A DNA stretch of 47,380 nucleotides, taken from contig JADLHG010000089.1 in assembly GCA_020848905.1 (NCBI GenBank), forward strand, positions 1 to 47,380, in the 5' to 3' direction. The notes beneath the pieces are model-generated. The model had not been told where the DNA came from. It did no database searches and was given only the letters and a program-made list of their open reading frames with translations. How positions within the stretch are numbered: position 1 is the first letter of the stretch; each line of letters starts with the position of its first letter. This stretch comes from Deltaproteobacteria bacterium (GTDB lineage: Bacteria; Myxococcota_A; Polyangia; GCA-2747355; JADLHG01). The position numbers were made by a program, and so were the translations under genes. This document shows positions 25,695-33,384 of the stretch, one piece after another.

Positions 25695-27473
25695 TCAGAA
25701 CAGACACGCTTTCGCCCTTCGCGCGGCGAGCAGCCGGTCGTTCGCCGCTTGCCGGGAGTCGCCACCGCGCTCCACTTCCGCCCAGACCTCCGGGTGGCGC
25801 GCAGCCAGGTCGTAGAAGTCGCCCGCCCCGAGCTTCAGGAGGTCCGTCACGCATCGCGTGCGAACGGAGGCACCGGCCTCGCGTCCGGTGATCAGGGACA
25901 TCTCACCGAAGTAGTCTCCCTCTCGAAGCACCCCGAGCTCGTGCACCTGGCCGTCGTCGCCGCGGCAGGTGACGGCCAGCTCGCCGAGCAACACGACATA
26001 AAACGCGCCGACGGGCTGCCCCTCCGCCACCACGGTCGCGTCCGGAGGAAACCGCTCGCCGCAGAAGAGCCCCACCACCTCGTCGCGCTCCTCAGGGCAC
26101 ACCGCGCGGAAGAGGGAAGAGGTGTTCATGACCATCTGCAGCACTCGCTCCTCGTAGAGGGCCTCGACCGTCTCGCCCACCGCGGGGTGAGCTCGGACCA
26201 GCTCCGCCAGCACGGGGCGGGTCAACTCGAGCAACTCGGCCTCCTCCACGCAGGTCACCGTCGCGTGCCGACGCTGGTCCGTCAGCACTCCGAACTCCCC
26301 GAAGATGGCACCCGGCGCGAGCCGTCCCAGCTCGACCGTCGATCCGTCCGCGTCCTGTTTCGTGACCCTTAGCGCCCCCGTGGCCACCAGGAAGAGCGAA
26401 TCCCCCGGCGTCCCCTCGACGAGGACCAGGGATCCCTCCGCGTAGACGCGGCGCTCCAGCCGCCCGAGGAGCGCGAGGAACGCCTCCTCGCCGAGCCCCG
26501 AGAAGATCGGAAACGCGGGGATCCCATCGGCTGCGGGGTCGCCCTCCGCCGGGACGAAGGCCTCGCTCGGTAGCCCGGCGGCCGCCGGAGGCACTGCCCC
26601 GGCGCTCGTGCCCCCGCAGCGTGCGGCGCCCTCAGAGGGCGAAGGCGAAGGATCCGGACGGCACGCCGACTCGACCGCCCCGCGGACTTCACGCTGGATC
26701 GACGAGTAGGCGCGCGTCCCGCCGCGCTGCTCTCCGTAGGCCAGCTCCGCGTCCATGCGGAGCAGCCGCGACGCCTGAGCCCCTGGCATCGGCGCCGTCT
26801 CCTTCCACCGTCTTTGGGGCGGCCCCATTGCTGAGGAAGGCTCCACGCAATCCACGCGCATCGTCGGGCGATCCCGCTCGGCGGGATCCTGCTCCGCAGG
26901 GCTCACGGGGGCGACGGTCACAGCCCCTCCCGGCGCCGGCGTCACGAGCCACGATTGGCTCGACATCTCGTGGTGCGTCCCGACGACCCTGGCCGCGGGC
27001 ATCGCGGGGGAGGGGGAGGAGAGCGGCGCCGCGCCGTCGTCGAGCTCCAGCTGGGCCGTCTTGGCGGCGTCCCCGACGTAGGCGGGGCCGGCATCAGGTC
27101 GCAGCGTCGGGGCCGCGGCGACCCATCGCCCGCTCAACCGCGCCACGGGGACCGCACGCTTGACCTCGCGTGCCCGTTTGCTCCCGTAGAGCCGCGCGAG
27201 CATCTGCTGGGTATCCTGGTGTTCCGGACGCAGGTCCAGGATCAGCTTGCAGAGCATGATCGCCTGAACGAGGTTGCCCGCCGCGGCCTGCGCCCACGCC
27301 ACCTCGCGGTACGCCTTGACGGCTTCGTCGACGCGGCCGAGCAGCCGCAAGACCTCCGCCCGCTTCAGCCGTGTCTGCAGATCGCCCGGGTGGTCGCGCA
27401 GCTGGCCCGAGAAGAGGACGAGCAATTCCTCGAGCCGCGCCACCTCGGGGCGTTCACCCGCTGCGTACCCCAT
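25695..27473 (-). CDS. TPR protein with two cyclic-nucleotide-binding domains
   Basis: The product is 592 residues. TPR-like helices occupy about 15-100 (YREVAWAQAAAGNLVQAI). A 200-residue low-complexity linker follows. Two tandem cNMP-binding domains lie at about 325-440 (FPIFSGLGEEAFLALLGRL, GAIFGEFGVLTD) and 455-570 (SSLFRAVCPEERDEVVGLF, GDYFGEMSLITG). The first has GEFGVL and the second GEMSL; the phosphate-binding Arg expected after them in CAP-type pockets is not obvious, so ligand binding is uncertain. No HTH or enzyme domain is fused. The start is ATG 27473 with a TATAAT box right upstream. Confidence 0.8.
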   Translation of the reverse strand: MGYAAGERPEVARLEELLVLFSGQLRDHPGDLQTRLKRAEVLRLLGRVDEAVKAYREVAWAQAAAGNLVQAIMLCKLILDLRPEHQDTQQMLARLYGSKRAREVKRAVPVARLSGRWVAAAPTLRPDAGPAYVGDAAKTAQLELDDGAAPLSSPSPAMPAARVVGTHHEMSSQSWLVTPAPGGAVTVAPVSPAEQDPAERDRPTMRVDCVEPSSAMGPPQRRWKETAPMPGAQASRLLRMDAELAYGEQRGGTRAYSSIQREVRGAVESACRPDPSPSPSEGAARCGGTSAGAVPPAAAGLPSEAFVPAEGDPAADGIPAFPIFSGLGEEAFLALLGRLERRVYAEGSLVLVEGTPGDSLFLVATGALRVTKQDADGSTVELGRLAPGAIFGEFGVLTDQRRHATVTCVEEAELLELTRPVLAELVRAHPAVGETVEALYEERVLQMVMNTSSLFRAVCPEERDEVVGLFCGERFPPDATVVAEGQPVGAFYVVLLGELAVTCRGDDGQVHELGVLREGDYFGEMSLITGREAGASVRTRCVTDLLKLGAGDFYDLAARHPEVWAEVERGGDSRQAANDRLLAARRAKACLF

Positions 27474-27481
27474 GGGCGCTC

Positions 27482-27487
27482 ATTATA
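27482..27487 (-). promoter_or_regulatory. Candidate -10 box next to the start codon
   Basis: A perfect TATAAT ends 8 bases before the ATG at 27473. Transcription from it would start on or beside the start codon, giving a leaderless or near-leaderless mRNA. The -35 region (TCCTGT at 17 bases) is poor. Confidence 0.35.
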
Positions 27488-27502
27488 CATGCGCGAACGG
27501 AG

Positions 27503-27757
27503 CTACAGGATCTGCGCGATCCCTGCGGCAACGAGCAACGCGCCGCCGATGGCCGCGAGCGCCGCACCGACCGACGGCCGCAGCCAGGACGCGCGGTGCC
27601 TGGGCCTGGGGCGGAACGGGCCGGACAGAGCGCCTCGGAGCTGCGGGCCACCGGAGCTGCCGGGCACCACGAGCTCGGGCATCGTCAGCCGAAAATCGTC
27701 CTCCCCAACGACCAACCGCGTCCGCGACAGGAGAAGTTCGCCGTGCTTCGCGTGCAT
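27503..27757 (-). CDS. Small C-tail-anchored membrane protein
   Basis: The product is 84 residues. A polar N-terminal 60 residues (GELLLSRTRLVVGEDDFRL) and a Pro/Arg-rich stretch are followed by one C-terminal hydrophobic helix (VGAALAAIGGALLVAAGIAQ) with one residue after it. I do not recognise the family. No ribosome site precedes the ATG, but a promoter-like pair (27764-27792) places the start of transcription at the ATG. It lies 29 bases before the TPR/cNMP gene and could be part of the same operon. It may be spurious. Confidence 0.45.
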   Translation of the reverse strand: MHAKHGELLLSRTRLVVGEDDFRLTMPELVVPGSSGGPQLRGALSGPFRPRPRHRASWLRPSVGAALAAIGGALLVAAGIAQIL

Positions 27758-27763
27758 GAAGCG

Positions 27764-27792
27764 ACTATGCGGCCCGGCGGATCAGGGGTCAA
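27764..27792 (-). promoter_or_regulatory. Candidate promoter giving a leaderless mRNA
   Basis: On the minus strand, TTGACC (27787-27792), a 17-base spacer and CATAGT (27764-27769) put the expected start of transcription about 7 bases on, at the ATG of the small gene at 27757. Confidence 0.35.
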
Positions 27793-27946
27793 AAAAACGC
27801 ACCTCAAGTCCGCGCTGGTCCGAACCCAAGGGCGGCAGGGCAAGACCGCCGCGCCCCAAGGTGGCGCAACCCGGAACCGCAACCGGGCCACGGGGCTAAG
27901 GAAACGCGGCAGGCAGGAGAGATTCGGCACCCGGACGTTAGTTCAC
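27791..27946 (-). ncRNA. Candidate structured RNA with 6S-like architecture
   Basis: Between 27818 and 27936 the minus strand can fold into a long rod. A 12-bp closing stem with one bulged G pairs 27924-27936 with 27818-27829 and uses several G-U pairs, so it forms on this strand only. A central bubble has 11 bases on the 5' side and 16 on the 3' side. The apical arm has stems of 8 bp (CTGCCGCG/CGCGGCGG), 4 bp, 5 bp (GTGGC/GCCAC) and 4 bp, with an 8-base loop. A T-run (27791-27797) could end it. A closing stem, open bubble and bulged rod is the shape of 6S RNA, which mimics an open promoter and binds sigma70 polymerase. The stem-bubble core is short for 6S; about 156 bases is plausible from promoter to T-run. 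The terminator stem is weak. No sequence signature was proven. Confidence 0.4.
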
Positions 27947-27953
27947 ATAATGC

Positions 27954-27981
27954 ATCTTATCGGACCTTCGATCTGACCCAA
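27954..27981 (-). promoter_or_regulatory. Candidate promoter of the structured RNA
   Basis: On the minus strand, TTGGGT (27976-27981), a 16-base spacer and TAAGAT (27954-27959) would start RNA near 27946, ten bases before the closing stem. Confidence 0.3.
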
Positions 27982-28128
27982 ACGGGTCCCTCGGCGGCCG
28001 CCAGAGCTTCTCGATCCCGCATCGGTCGTTGCCACCCCGAGTGCCCGCTTCGCCGCATGTCTCCACCGCGCTAGATACTAGAACTATCGCTCCACTACGC
28101 GCCGCCGCCGAGCGTCGCCGTGCCCCGC

Positions 28129-28158
28129 TTGACCTCGTGGTCGCCGCCGGGGTATTCA
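28129..28158 (+). promoter_or_regulatory. Candidate tRNA-Arg promoter
   Basis: TTGACC (28129-28134), an 18-base spacer and TATTCA (28153-28158) lie about 25 bases before the tRNA. In the rest of the gap, 27982-28128, I see only a short hairpin at its left edge (GACCC/GGGTC) and no gene. Confidence 0.4.
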
Positions 28159-28181
28159 GCGGACGCAAGCGAGCTGTGTCT

Positions 28182-28255
28182 GCCCCCGTAGCTCAGCCGG
28201 ATAGAGCGACGGTTTCCTAAACCGTAGGTCACCTGTTCGAGTCAGGTCGGGGGTA
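28182..28255 (+). tRNA. tRNA-Arg (anticodon CCU)
   Basis: A full cloverleaf: acceptor GCCCCCG/CGGGGGT (first pair G-U), D arm GCTC/GAGC, anticodon stem ACGGT/ACCGT with loop TTCCTAA (anticodon CCT in DNA), T arm ACCTG/CAGGT with TTCGAGT, and discriminator A at 28255. CCA is not encoded. It reads AGG. A glycosyltransferase reading frame opens 5 bases later on the same strand. Confidence 0.97.
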
Positions 28256-28259
28256 CTTC

Positions 28260-29792
28260 TTGGACGCGAGGTTGCGCGGCGCTCCCGGGCCCGGCGCATG
28301 GACCTTCCCGGCCGCGCTGATCGCCTCGGTAACGGTCCTCCGGGTCTGGGAGTCCGGCCTGGCCGGGCTCGGGGATGCCGAGGCCTACTATTTCTCCTGG
28401 TCCGAGGTCGCGGCCCCGAGCTACCTCGACCACGGTCCGGTCGTGGCGTACCTCATTCGTCTCGGCACGACCGTGGGCGGGAACTCCCCGCTTGGCGTAC
28501 GCTGGCCCTTCATCCTCCTCTCCGCCATCACCCTCTGGCGCCTCGCCGTGCTCGCGCGGCGGCTGGGCGGCGGTGCGGAGAGCGCGTGCTGGGCGGTGGC
28601 GTTGCTCTTTGCGGTACCCGCCTACGGCGTGGCCGGCGCGGCCGCTACGCCCGACGGACCCCTTCTCCTCTTCACCCTGCTCTTTCTAGAATGCACGTTC
28701 TACGTGCACCGGCGCCGCGAGGGTCCGGCGCTGTGGGTCGCGGGCCTGCTGCTCGGACTCGCCTTCTCCTGCAAGTACTTCGGTCTCCTGCTCGCCCTTC
28801 CGCTCTGGCTCGCAACGCGGGAGCTTACGGGCCGCCGTAGGCTCCTGCACACCACCCTCGCGGGACTGTTTGCGCTCCTTGCGGCTGCCCCCGTGCTGAT
28901 CTGGAACGCGGCGAACGGCTGGCCCTCGCTCCGCTACCACCTGGGGCTCCGTCACACGCAGCCGATCGGCCCGAGCCCCGAGAATCTGGCCAAACTCGTG
29001 GGAGGCCAGCTGGCCTATCTATCCCCCCTTGTGCTCGCAGTGCTCGCGGCCACCGCCATCTGGCTCTGGCGTCGGCGGCGCGAGCCCTCCCTCCGCCCAC
29101 TCGCCGCCGTCGCCGCGCCACTGAGCCTGGTCGGGCTCCTCCTCATCGGCCTGGTGCCGAACGCCGAACCGCACTGGCCTGCCCCGGGCTATCTCCCGCT
29201 CCTCGGCGCTGCCGGCACCCTGCTGCCCGGCTGGCTCCGCGCTCGTCCCCGCCTCCGCCCCTGGGTCTGCGGCGGCCTCGCTCTGTCCATGCTCCTCGGC
29301 GTGCTCCTGCACCTCCATCTGCTCACGGACCTCGGCGTGCGGGCGATGCCTGCCTCCTACCGGCCCCGCTACGACCTGAGCAACGAGCTGCATGGGTGGC
29401 CGCACCTCTCGGAGCGGGTCGCCCGGCAGGTTGCCCTGCACGCCCCGTCGAGCGCGCGACTCGCGCAAGTTGCCGGCTGCCATTACACCGTGTGCGCGCA
29501 GCTCCGCTTCTGGAGCCGGGGGCGGTACTCCGTCGTCTGCCCGTCTCCGCGACTGGATGCCTTCGATTTCTTTCCCGGGGGTGACGGCTCGAGTCTCCGG
29601 GGCGTAGACCTGCTCTACCTCCGTGACGAGCGCTTCCCCTATGAGGCCAGCGAGCTCTACCGCTGCAAGCGCACGAAGCTCCTCGAGGTGCTTCCCGTCG
29701 TGCGCGGGGGACGCACGGTGCGCCGCTTCGAGCTCCAGCTGTGCCAGGACTTCGAGGGGCTCCGGGCGACGGTGTGGCCACCGAGGCCGTAG
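28260..29792 (+). CDS. GT39/ArnT-like membrane glycosyltransferase
   Basis: The product is up to 510 residues with about 10 transmembrane segments in the first 360 and a soluble C-terminal domain. The N-terminal loop (GLGDAEAYYFSWSEVAAPSY, then LDHGPVVAYLIRL) matches the PMT/ArnT family, in which an acidic residue in this loop is catalytic. Such enzymes move sugars from lipid-linked donors to proteins, lipid A or other acceptors on the periplasmic side. No ATG fits; TTG 28260 or 28272 are the likely starts. It begins 5 bases after tRNA-Arg, so it may be read from the tRNA promoter. The acceptor is unknown. Confidence 0.85.
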   Translation: MDARLRGAPGPGAWTFPAALIASVTVLRVWESGLAGLGDAEAYYFSWSEVAAPSYLDHGPVVAYLIRLGTTVGGNSPLGVRWPFILLSAITLWRLAVLARRLGGGAESACWAVALLFAVPAYGVAGAAATPDGPLLLFTLLFLECTFYVHRRREGPALWVAGLLLGLAFSCKYFGLLLALPLWLATRELTGRRRLLHTTLAGLFALLAAAPVLIWNAANGWPSLRYHLGLRHTQPIGPSPENLAKLVGGQLAYLSPLVLAVLAATAIWLWRRRREPSLRPLAAVAAPLSLVGLLLIGLVPNAEPHWPAPGYLPLLGAAGTLLPGWLRARPRLRPWVCGGLALSMLLGVLLHLHLLTDLGVRAMPASYRPRYDLSNELHGWPHLSERVARQVALHAPSSARLAQVAGCHYTVCAQLRFWSRGRYSVVCPSPRLDAFDFFPGGDGSSLRGVDLLYLRDERFPYEASELYRCKRTKLLEVLPVVRGGRTVRRFELQLCQDFEGLRATVWPPRP

Positions 29793-29799
29793 CGCTCCT

Positions 29800-29818
29800 C
29801 CTCCGTCGATCGCGGAGG
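29800..29818. terminator. Hairpin between convergent genes
   Basis: CCTCCG (29800-29805) pairs with CGGAGG (29813-29818) across a 7-base loop in the 42-base gap between the glycosyltransferase and apt stops. The T-run is short on both sides, so termination would be weak or factor-assisted. Confidence 0.35.
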
Positions 29819-29834
29819 TTAGCGAACGTTCATT

Positions 29835-30362
29835 CTAGATCGAGAGCACTGCATGGCAGGAGTAGGGGACGATCTTCGCTCTGCCGCCCAGGGCCAGAAG
29901 CTCGATGAGAAACCCGAACTCCGCGACCTCTCCGCCCTGGCGCTCGACGAGCCGGGCCGCCGCGAGAGCGGTGCCACCGGTCGCGAGCAGGTCGTCCAGA
30001 ATCACGACTCTGGCCCCCTTCGGGATCTCGTCCCGGTGCACCTGCAGCGTGCTGTGCCCGTATTCGAGGGCGTAGGTCTCTTCGATGGTCGCCCGCGGCA
30101 GTTTTCCCGCCTTGCGCACGAGCTGGAGCGGCACTCCCAGCTCGAGGGCCAGCGGGCCACCGAAGAGAAACCCGCGGGACTCGATCGCCACGAAGAGATC
30201 CGGGCGCACCACGGAATACCTCTCCGCGAAGAGGTCAATCGTCGCGCGGTAGGCCGCCGGGGAGGTCATCACCGGGGTGATGTCCTTGAACAGGATCCCC
30301 GGCTTGGGAAAGTCGGGCACGTCCGCGATGCGGCTTCGGACGAGCTCCAGTCGTTCATCCAT
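29835..30362 (-). CDS. apt: Adenine phosphoribosyltransferase
   Basis: Apt salvages adenine to AMP using PRPP in the cytoplasm. The product is 175 residues, the normal family length. The PRPP-binding motif is present (VVILDDLLATGGTALAA), as are the N-terminal hallmark FPKPGILFKDITP and the flexible-loop region around KLPRATIEETYALEYG. The ATG at 30362 follows a strong AGGAAGGAG site. It is the last gene of the leftward surE-pcm-nlpD-apt run, 25 bases after the nlpD-like stop. Confidence 0.95.
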   Translation of the reverse strand: MDERLELVRSRIADVPDFPKPGILFKDITPVMTSPAAYRATIDLFAERYSVVRPDLFVAIESRGFLFGGPLALELGVPLQLVRKAGKLPRATIEETYALEYGHSTLQVHRDEIPKGARVVILDDLLATGGTALAAARLVERQGGEVAEFGFLIELLALGGRAKIVPYSCHAVLSI

Positions 30363-30387
30363 CGTTCGCTCCTTCCTTCCTCGCGAC

Positions 30388-31134
30388 TCACGGCGGCGCG
30401 CGCAAGTCGATCAATGGGTCCCGAGGCGTCTCTCCCTCGCGAACCTCGAAATGCAGATGGAACCCGTCGCTGCGACCGCTTCGTCCTACCTCGGCGATCG
30501 GTTGTCCCTGGGTCACGGCATCCCCCTCCTTGACCAGGTTCCGTCGATTGTGCGCGTAGACGGTGACCACCCCGTTCGCGTGTCGCACGAGGACCAGGTG
30601 GCCGTAGCCGCGCACCCCGCTCCCCGCGTAGACCACTGTGCCTGCCGCGGCCGCGACGACGGGGCTCCCCTCCGGCGCACGGATGTCGATGCCTTCGTGG
30701 GGACGCCCGGCCCGGGGTCCGAAAGGCGAGCTCAGCCGGCCGGAGGGGACGGGCCACACGAGGCGTATCGGCAACCGGTTGCGAGGCGGAGGCGCCTGAC
30801 CGACGCTCACGCGCGAACGCCGATCGTCCGGCCGCCGGCCGGGAATGAACAGCGGGCGCCCGACCGGCCAGGGGTCGCGGGGGTCGAGTGCGTTCAGCTC
30901 GACGAGGTCGGCGAGCGGAACGTGAAAGCGGCGCGAGAGGAGCTCGAGGTTCTCCCCTGCTGCGGCCTGGTGCCAGAATCCGTGGAGTTCCCCGGAGGAC
31001 CCGCTGCGCCCGCGGTCCCTCGTCCCACCGCCGGCGCAACTGCCAGCCGCCAGTCCGAGAAGGAGGGCGAAGGTCGGCACCGTCACCCGGCGGGCCGCGC
31101 GCCGCCACTCGGACGACCCCGGCGCGTCACCCAT
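30388..31134 (-). CDS. NlpD-like LysM/M23 peptidase lipoprotein
   Basis: The product is 248 residues. A signal peptide ends in a lipobox (LAAGSC). A LysM-type peptidoglycan-binding segment follows at about 55-97 (ENLELLSRRFHVPLADLVEL), then a C-terminal M23 (LytM) domain. The zinc ligands look intact: GRPHEGIDI supplies the first His and the Asp, and GFHLHFEV supplies the HxH. This differs from E. coli NlpD, which has lost catalytic residues and only activates amidases, so this protein may itself cleave peptidoglycan. Its start overlaps the pcm stop by 8 bases. Confidence 0.9.
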   Translation of the reverse strand: MGDAPGSSEWRRAARRVTVPTFALLLGLAAGSCAGGGTRDRGRSGSSGELHGFWHQAAAGENLELLSRRFHVPLADLVELNALDPRDPWPVGRPLFIPGRRPDDRRSRVSVGQAPPPRNRLPIRLVWPVPSGRLSSPFGPRAGRPHEGIDIRAPEGSPVVAAAAGTVVYAGSGVRGYGHLVLVRHANGVVTVYAHNRRNLVKEGDAVTQGQPIAEVGRSGRSDGFHLHFEVREGETPRDPLIDLRAPP

Positions 31135-31801
31135 CGAGATCCGAGGTCACGGTCCATCCGTGCCGGCCGTGCAGCTCGACGAAGCGGCACGGCGTGTCAT
31201 CCAGGCGAACCACCGCGGCGGCCTGGCGCGTGTATCGCCGCAACACCTGAAGCGTCCGGTCACCGACCGGAATGACCAGTCGTCCTCCCTCGGCGAGCTG
31301 CTCCTCGAGCGGCGGCGGTACCCCGGGAGCCCCCGCCGCGACCAGGATGGCGTCGAACGGGCCGTGCTCGGCCCATCCCATGGACCCGTCGCGGAACGCG
31401 ACCGTCGCGTTGGTCAGTCCCAGCGACGACAGCACGCGGGTCGCACGCTCCACGAGGGGCTCCACGATCTCCGTCGCGAAGACGGCGCGGCAGAGGGACG
31501 CCAGCACGGCCGTCTGGTAGCCCGACCCCGCCCCCACCTCCAGTACCCTGTCCGTCGGCGCGAGCTCGCAGAGTTCCGTCATGCGAGCGACCATGTAGGG
31601 CTGCGAGATCGTCTGCCCGTAGCCGATGGGCAGGGGGTGATCCTCGTAGGCTTGGCTCTGCAGGGAGGCATCCACGAACCGGTGCCGCGGCACTCGGCCC
31701 ATCACCTCGAGGACGCGCGGATCCGCGATGCCGCGCGCACGAAGCTGGACCTCGACCATCTCCCGCCGCTCGGCCGACCGTTCCTCCGCCTCCGACATCA
31801 T
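31127..31801 (-). CDS. pcm: Protein-L-isoaspartate O-methyltransferase
   Basis: Pcm methylates isoaspartyl residues in damaged proteins with S-adenosylmethionine, allowing repair. The product is 224 residues. The SAM-binding motif VLEVGAGSGYQTAVLA is clear, as are the family motifs YGQTISQPYMVARMTEL and the later GPFDAILVAAGA. The ATG at 31801 (a second at 31798) overlaps the surE TGA (ATGATG), so translation is coupled to surE. Downstream it overlaps the NlpD-like gene. The arrangement matches surE-pcm-nlpD of Proteobacteria. Confidence 0.95.
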   Translation of the reverse strand: MMSEAEERSAERREMVEVQLRARGIADPRVLEVMGRVPRHRFVDASLQSQAYEDHPLPIGYGQTISQPYMVARMTELCELAPTDRVLEVGAGSGYQTAVLASLCRAVFATEIVEPLVERATRVLSSLGLTNATVAFRDGSMGWAEHGPFDAILVAAGAPGVPPPLEEQLAEGGRLVIPVGDRTLQVLRRYTRQAAAVVRLDDTPCRFVELHGRHGWTVTSDLDG

Positions 31802-32643
31802 GCCTCCCCTTCCCCACCCCTCTCATACCCCTCGAACGCCCATTCTCCAGCCGGCGGAAGCACGTCTGCGCTCCAGTCTAGCCGCAGAGCCGACACCGAG
31901 ATCAGCCCCGCCTCGACGGCGTGCGAGTCACTCCGCGGATCGTCATGCGCCTCTACCCCGGGGCCGGCGATCCAGAAATACGGCAGCCCCCGGGGGTCGA
32001 GTCGCCGCACGACCTCGCCTCGATACCGCCGACGCCCCACCCGAGTCCACCGGTACCTGTCGGTCGGGCGACACGGTGCGTTCACGTTCAGCGCGATCCC
32101 ATCCGGCAGCGGGGCCGTCAGGATGCGCTGCACGAGGGCCGCGGTGAAGCGGGCGGTAGCCTGGAGGTCCTCGGCGAGGCGCTGCGTGACGTGATCGATG
32201 GGGTCGAACCCGCCCGCGCGCTGGCCTTCCTCGCGCTCTTCGGGCGCCACCCCCTCCGGAAGCTGCTGAGAGACGGCCACGGCCGGTATCCCGCGCAGCG
32301 CTCCCTCGAGGGCTCCCGCGACGGTCCCCGAATAGAAGACGTCGGTGCCGAGGTTCGCGCCGTGGTTGATCCCCGAGACGACGACGTCCGGCTTCCGCGC
32401 GCAGATCTCGTGAAGCGCCACGAATACCGCGTCCGCGGGAGTGCCGTTCACGGCGTGCCACCGGGGCCGAAGCGTGCGGACGCGGAGCGGGCTCGACAGA
32501 GTGATCGCGTGGCTGGCCGCACTCTGCTGCCGCGCGGGCGCCACGACGACCACCTCTCCCACGGGTTCCAGCGCTCGCGCAACAGCGGCGATGCCGTCCG
32601 ACTGTACACCGTCGTCGTTGGTGATCAGGATGAGTGGGGTCAT
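31798..32643 (-). CDS. surE: 5'/3'-nucleotidase SurE
   Basis: SurE is a metal-dependent nucleoside monophosphatase linked to stationary-phase survival. The product is 281 residues from ATG 32643, which lies 8 bases after GAGGG; ATG 32649 and GTG 32661 also lie in frame. The metal-binding NDDG is at the N-terminus (ILITNDDG), with later motifs HAITLSSPLR, VNGTPADAV and SGINHGANLG. The segment near 140-165 is more acidic and longer than usual. It is the first gene of the surE-pcm-nlpD-apt run. The tRNA-Pro terminator lies just upstream. Confidence 0.95.
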   Translation of the reverse strand: MTPLILITNDDGVQSDGIAAVARALEPVGEVVVVAPARQQSAASHAITLSSPLRVRTLRPRWHAVNGTPADAVFVALHEICARKPDVVVSGINHGANLGTDVFYSGTVAGALEGALRGIPAVAVSQQLPEGVAPEEREEGQRAGGFDPIDHVTQRLAEDLQATARFTAALVQRILTAPLPDGIALNVNAPCRPTDRYRWTRVGRRRYRGEVVRRLDPRGLPYFWIAGPGVEAHDDPRSDSHAVEAGLISVSALRLDWSADVLPPAGEWAFEGYERGGEGEA

Positions 32644-32689
32644 GGGCATCGCCCTCGTCACGTCGGCACCGGGCTCACCGCATCGCGGA

Positions 32690-32723
32690 AAAGAAAAAGG
32701 CGCCGCTGACTAGTGCGGCGCCT
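32690..32723 (-). terminator. Intrinsic terminator after tRNA-Pro
   Basis: On the minus strand, AGGCGCCGC pairs perfectly with GCGGCGCCT (9 bp, 8-base loop) and is followed by TTTTCTTTTCC. It sits 10 bases past the tRNA 3' end and separates the tRNA from surE. Confidence 0.85.
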
Positions 32724-32732
32724 CTGTCACGA

Positions 32733-32807
<75 letters not shown>

Positions 32808-32821
32808 GCATGTGACGCCCC

Positions 32822-32850
32822 TTCATAGTCTGCGGCCCGTGCGGTGTCAA
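32822..32850 (-). promoter_or_regulatory. tRNA-Pro promoter
   Basis: On the minus strand, TTGACA (32845-32850), a 17-base spacer and TATGAA (32822-32827) place the start near 32815, eight bases before the mature tRNA 5' end. Perfect -35 and spacing. Confidence 0.7.
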
Positions 32851-32870
32851 GACCCGAGGCCGACGTGTGG

Positions 32871-33227
32871 CTAGCGCCGCTCGCTCTCGTCTTCGACGAG
32901 GCCGAGGAGCTCCTCGAGCTGTCGGCGGACTCCCCCGATGACCTCGACCAGCGCCTCGCGCTCGGCCCCGCTCGTCGCGGCGCCGTGAAGCTCCTTCAGA
33001 CGCTTGTTCGCACCCGCGATGGTGAAGCCTTCCTGATAGAGCAACTGTTTGATCTGCAGCAGCAGCTCGACCTCCCGCCGGCGATAGAGCCGCTGGTTCG
33101 TCCGCGTCTTCTGCGGGCGGAGAACGCTGAACTCCGTCTCCCAGTAGCGCAGCACGTGGGGCTTCACGCCCGTCAGGCGCGCCACCTCGCCGATCTTGAA
33201 GAAGAGCTTGTCGGGAATGTCGGGCAC
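32871..33227 (-). CDS. MerR-family transcriptional regulator
   Basis: The product is 118 residues. A MerR-type winged helix begins at about residue 9 ([20 protein letters not shown], then [20 protein letters not shown]), followed by a short charged coiled coil. It lacks a metal- or drug-binding C-terminal domain and so belongs to the short MerR type often found just after ihfA in Proteobacteria. The start is GTG 33227 after GGACGGAG. Role unknown. The 157-base gap to ihfA holds an inverted repeat of five C and five G, but no clear promoter. Confidence 0.9.
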   Translation of the reverse strand: MPDIPDKLFFKIGEVARLTGVKPHVLRYWETEFSVLRPQKTRTNQRLYRRREVELLLQIKQLLYQEGFTIAGANKRLKELHGAATSGAEREALVEVIGGVRRQLEELLGLVEDESERR

Positions 33228-33384
33228 GACTCCGTCCCGGTTCGTGGCATCGCGGCGCGCGAACGGCCCGCCCCCTGCGCGTCAGATGCATGCGGGGCGC
33301 ACGCTCCGAAAGCCCCCGGAGCTACCTCACGCCTCCCCTTTCCCCCTCGAGAACGGGGGGCCCGGCCAGGACCAGGGAAGCCGA

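Noticed and set aside
27820-27925. Possible cobalamin or c-di-GMP (GEMM) riboswitch on the plus strand
   Set aside because: Short matches to both cores exist (GGTG...CCACGG; GCCACGGGGCTAAGG), but conserved elements are missing, the closing stem only pairs well on the minus strand because of G-U pairs, and no B12 or c-di-GMP-type gene follows on the plus strand before the tRNA.
33337-33360. Inverted repeat of five C and five G between ihfA and the MerR-type gene as terminator
   Set aside because: No T-run follows on the minus strand, and the arms are low-complexity.
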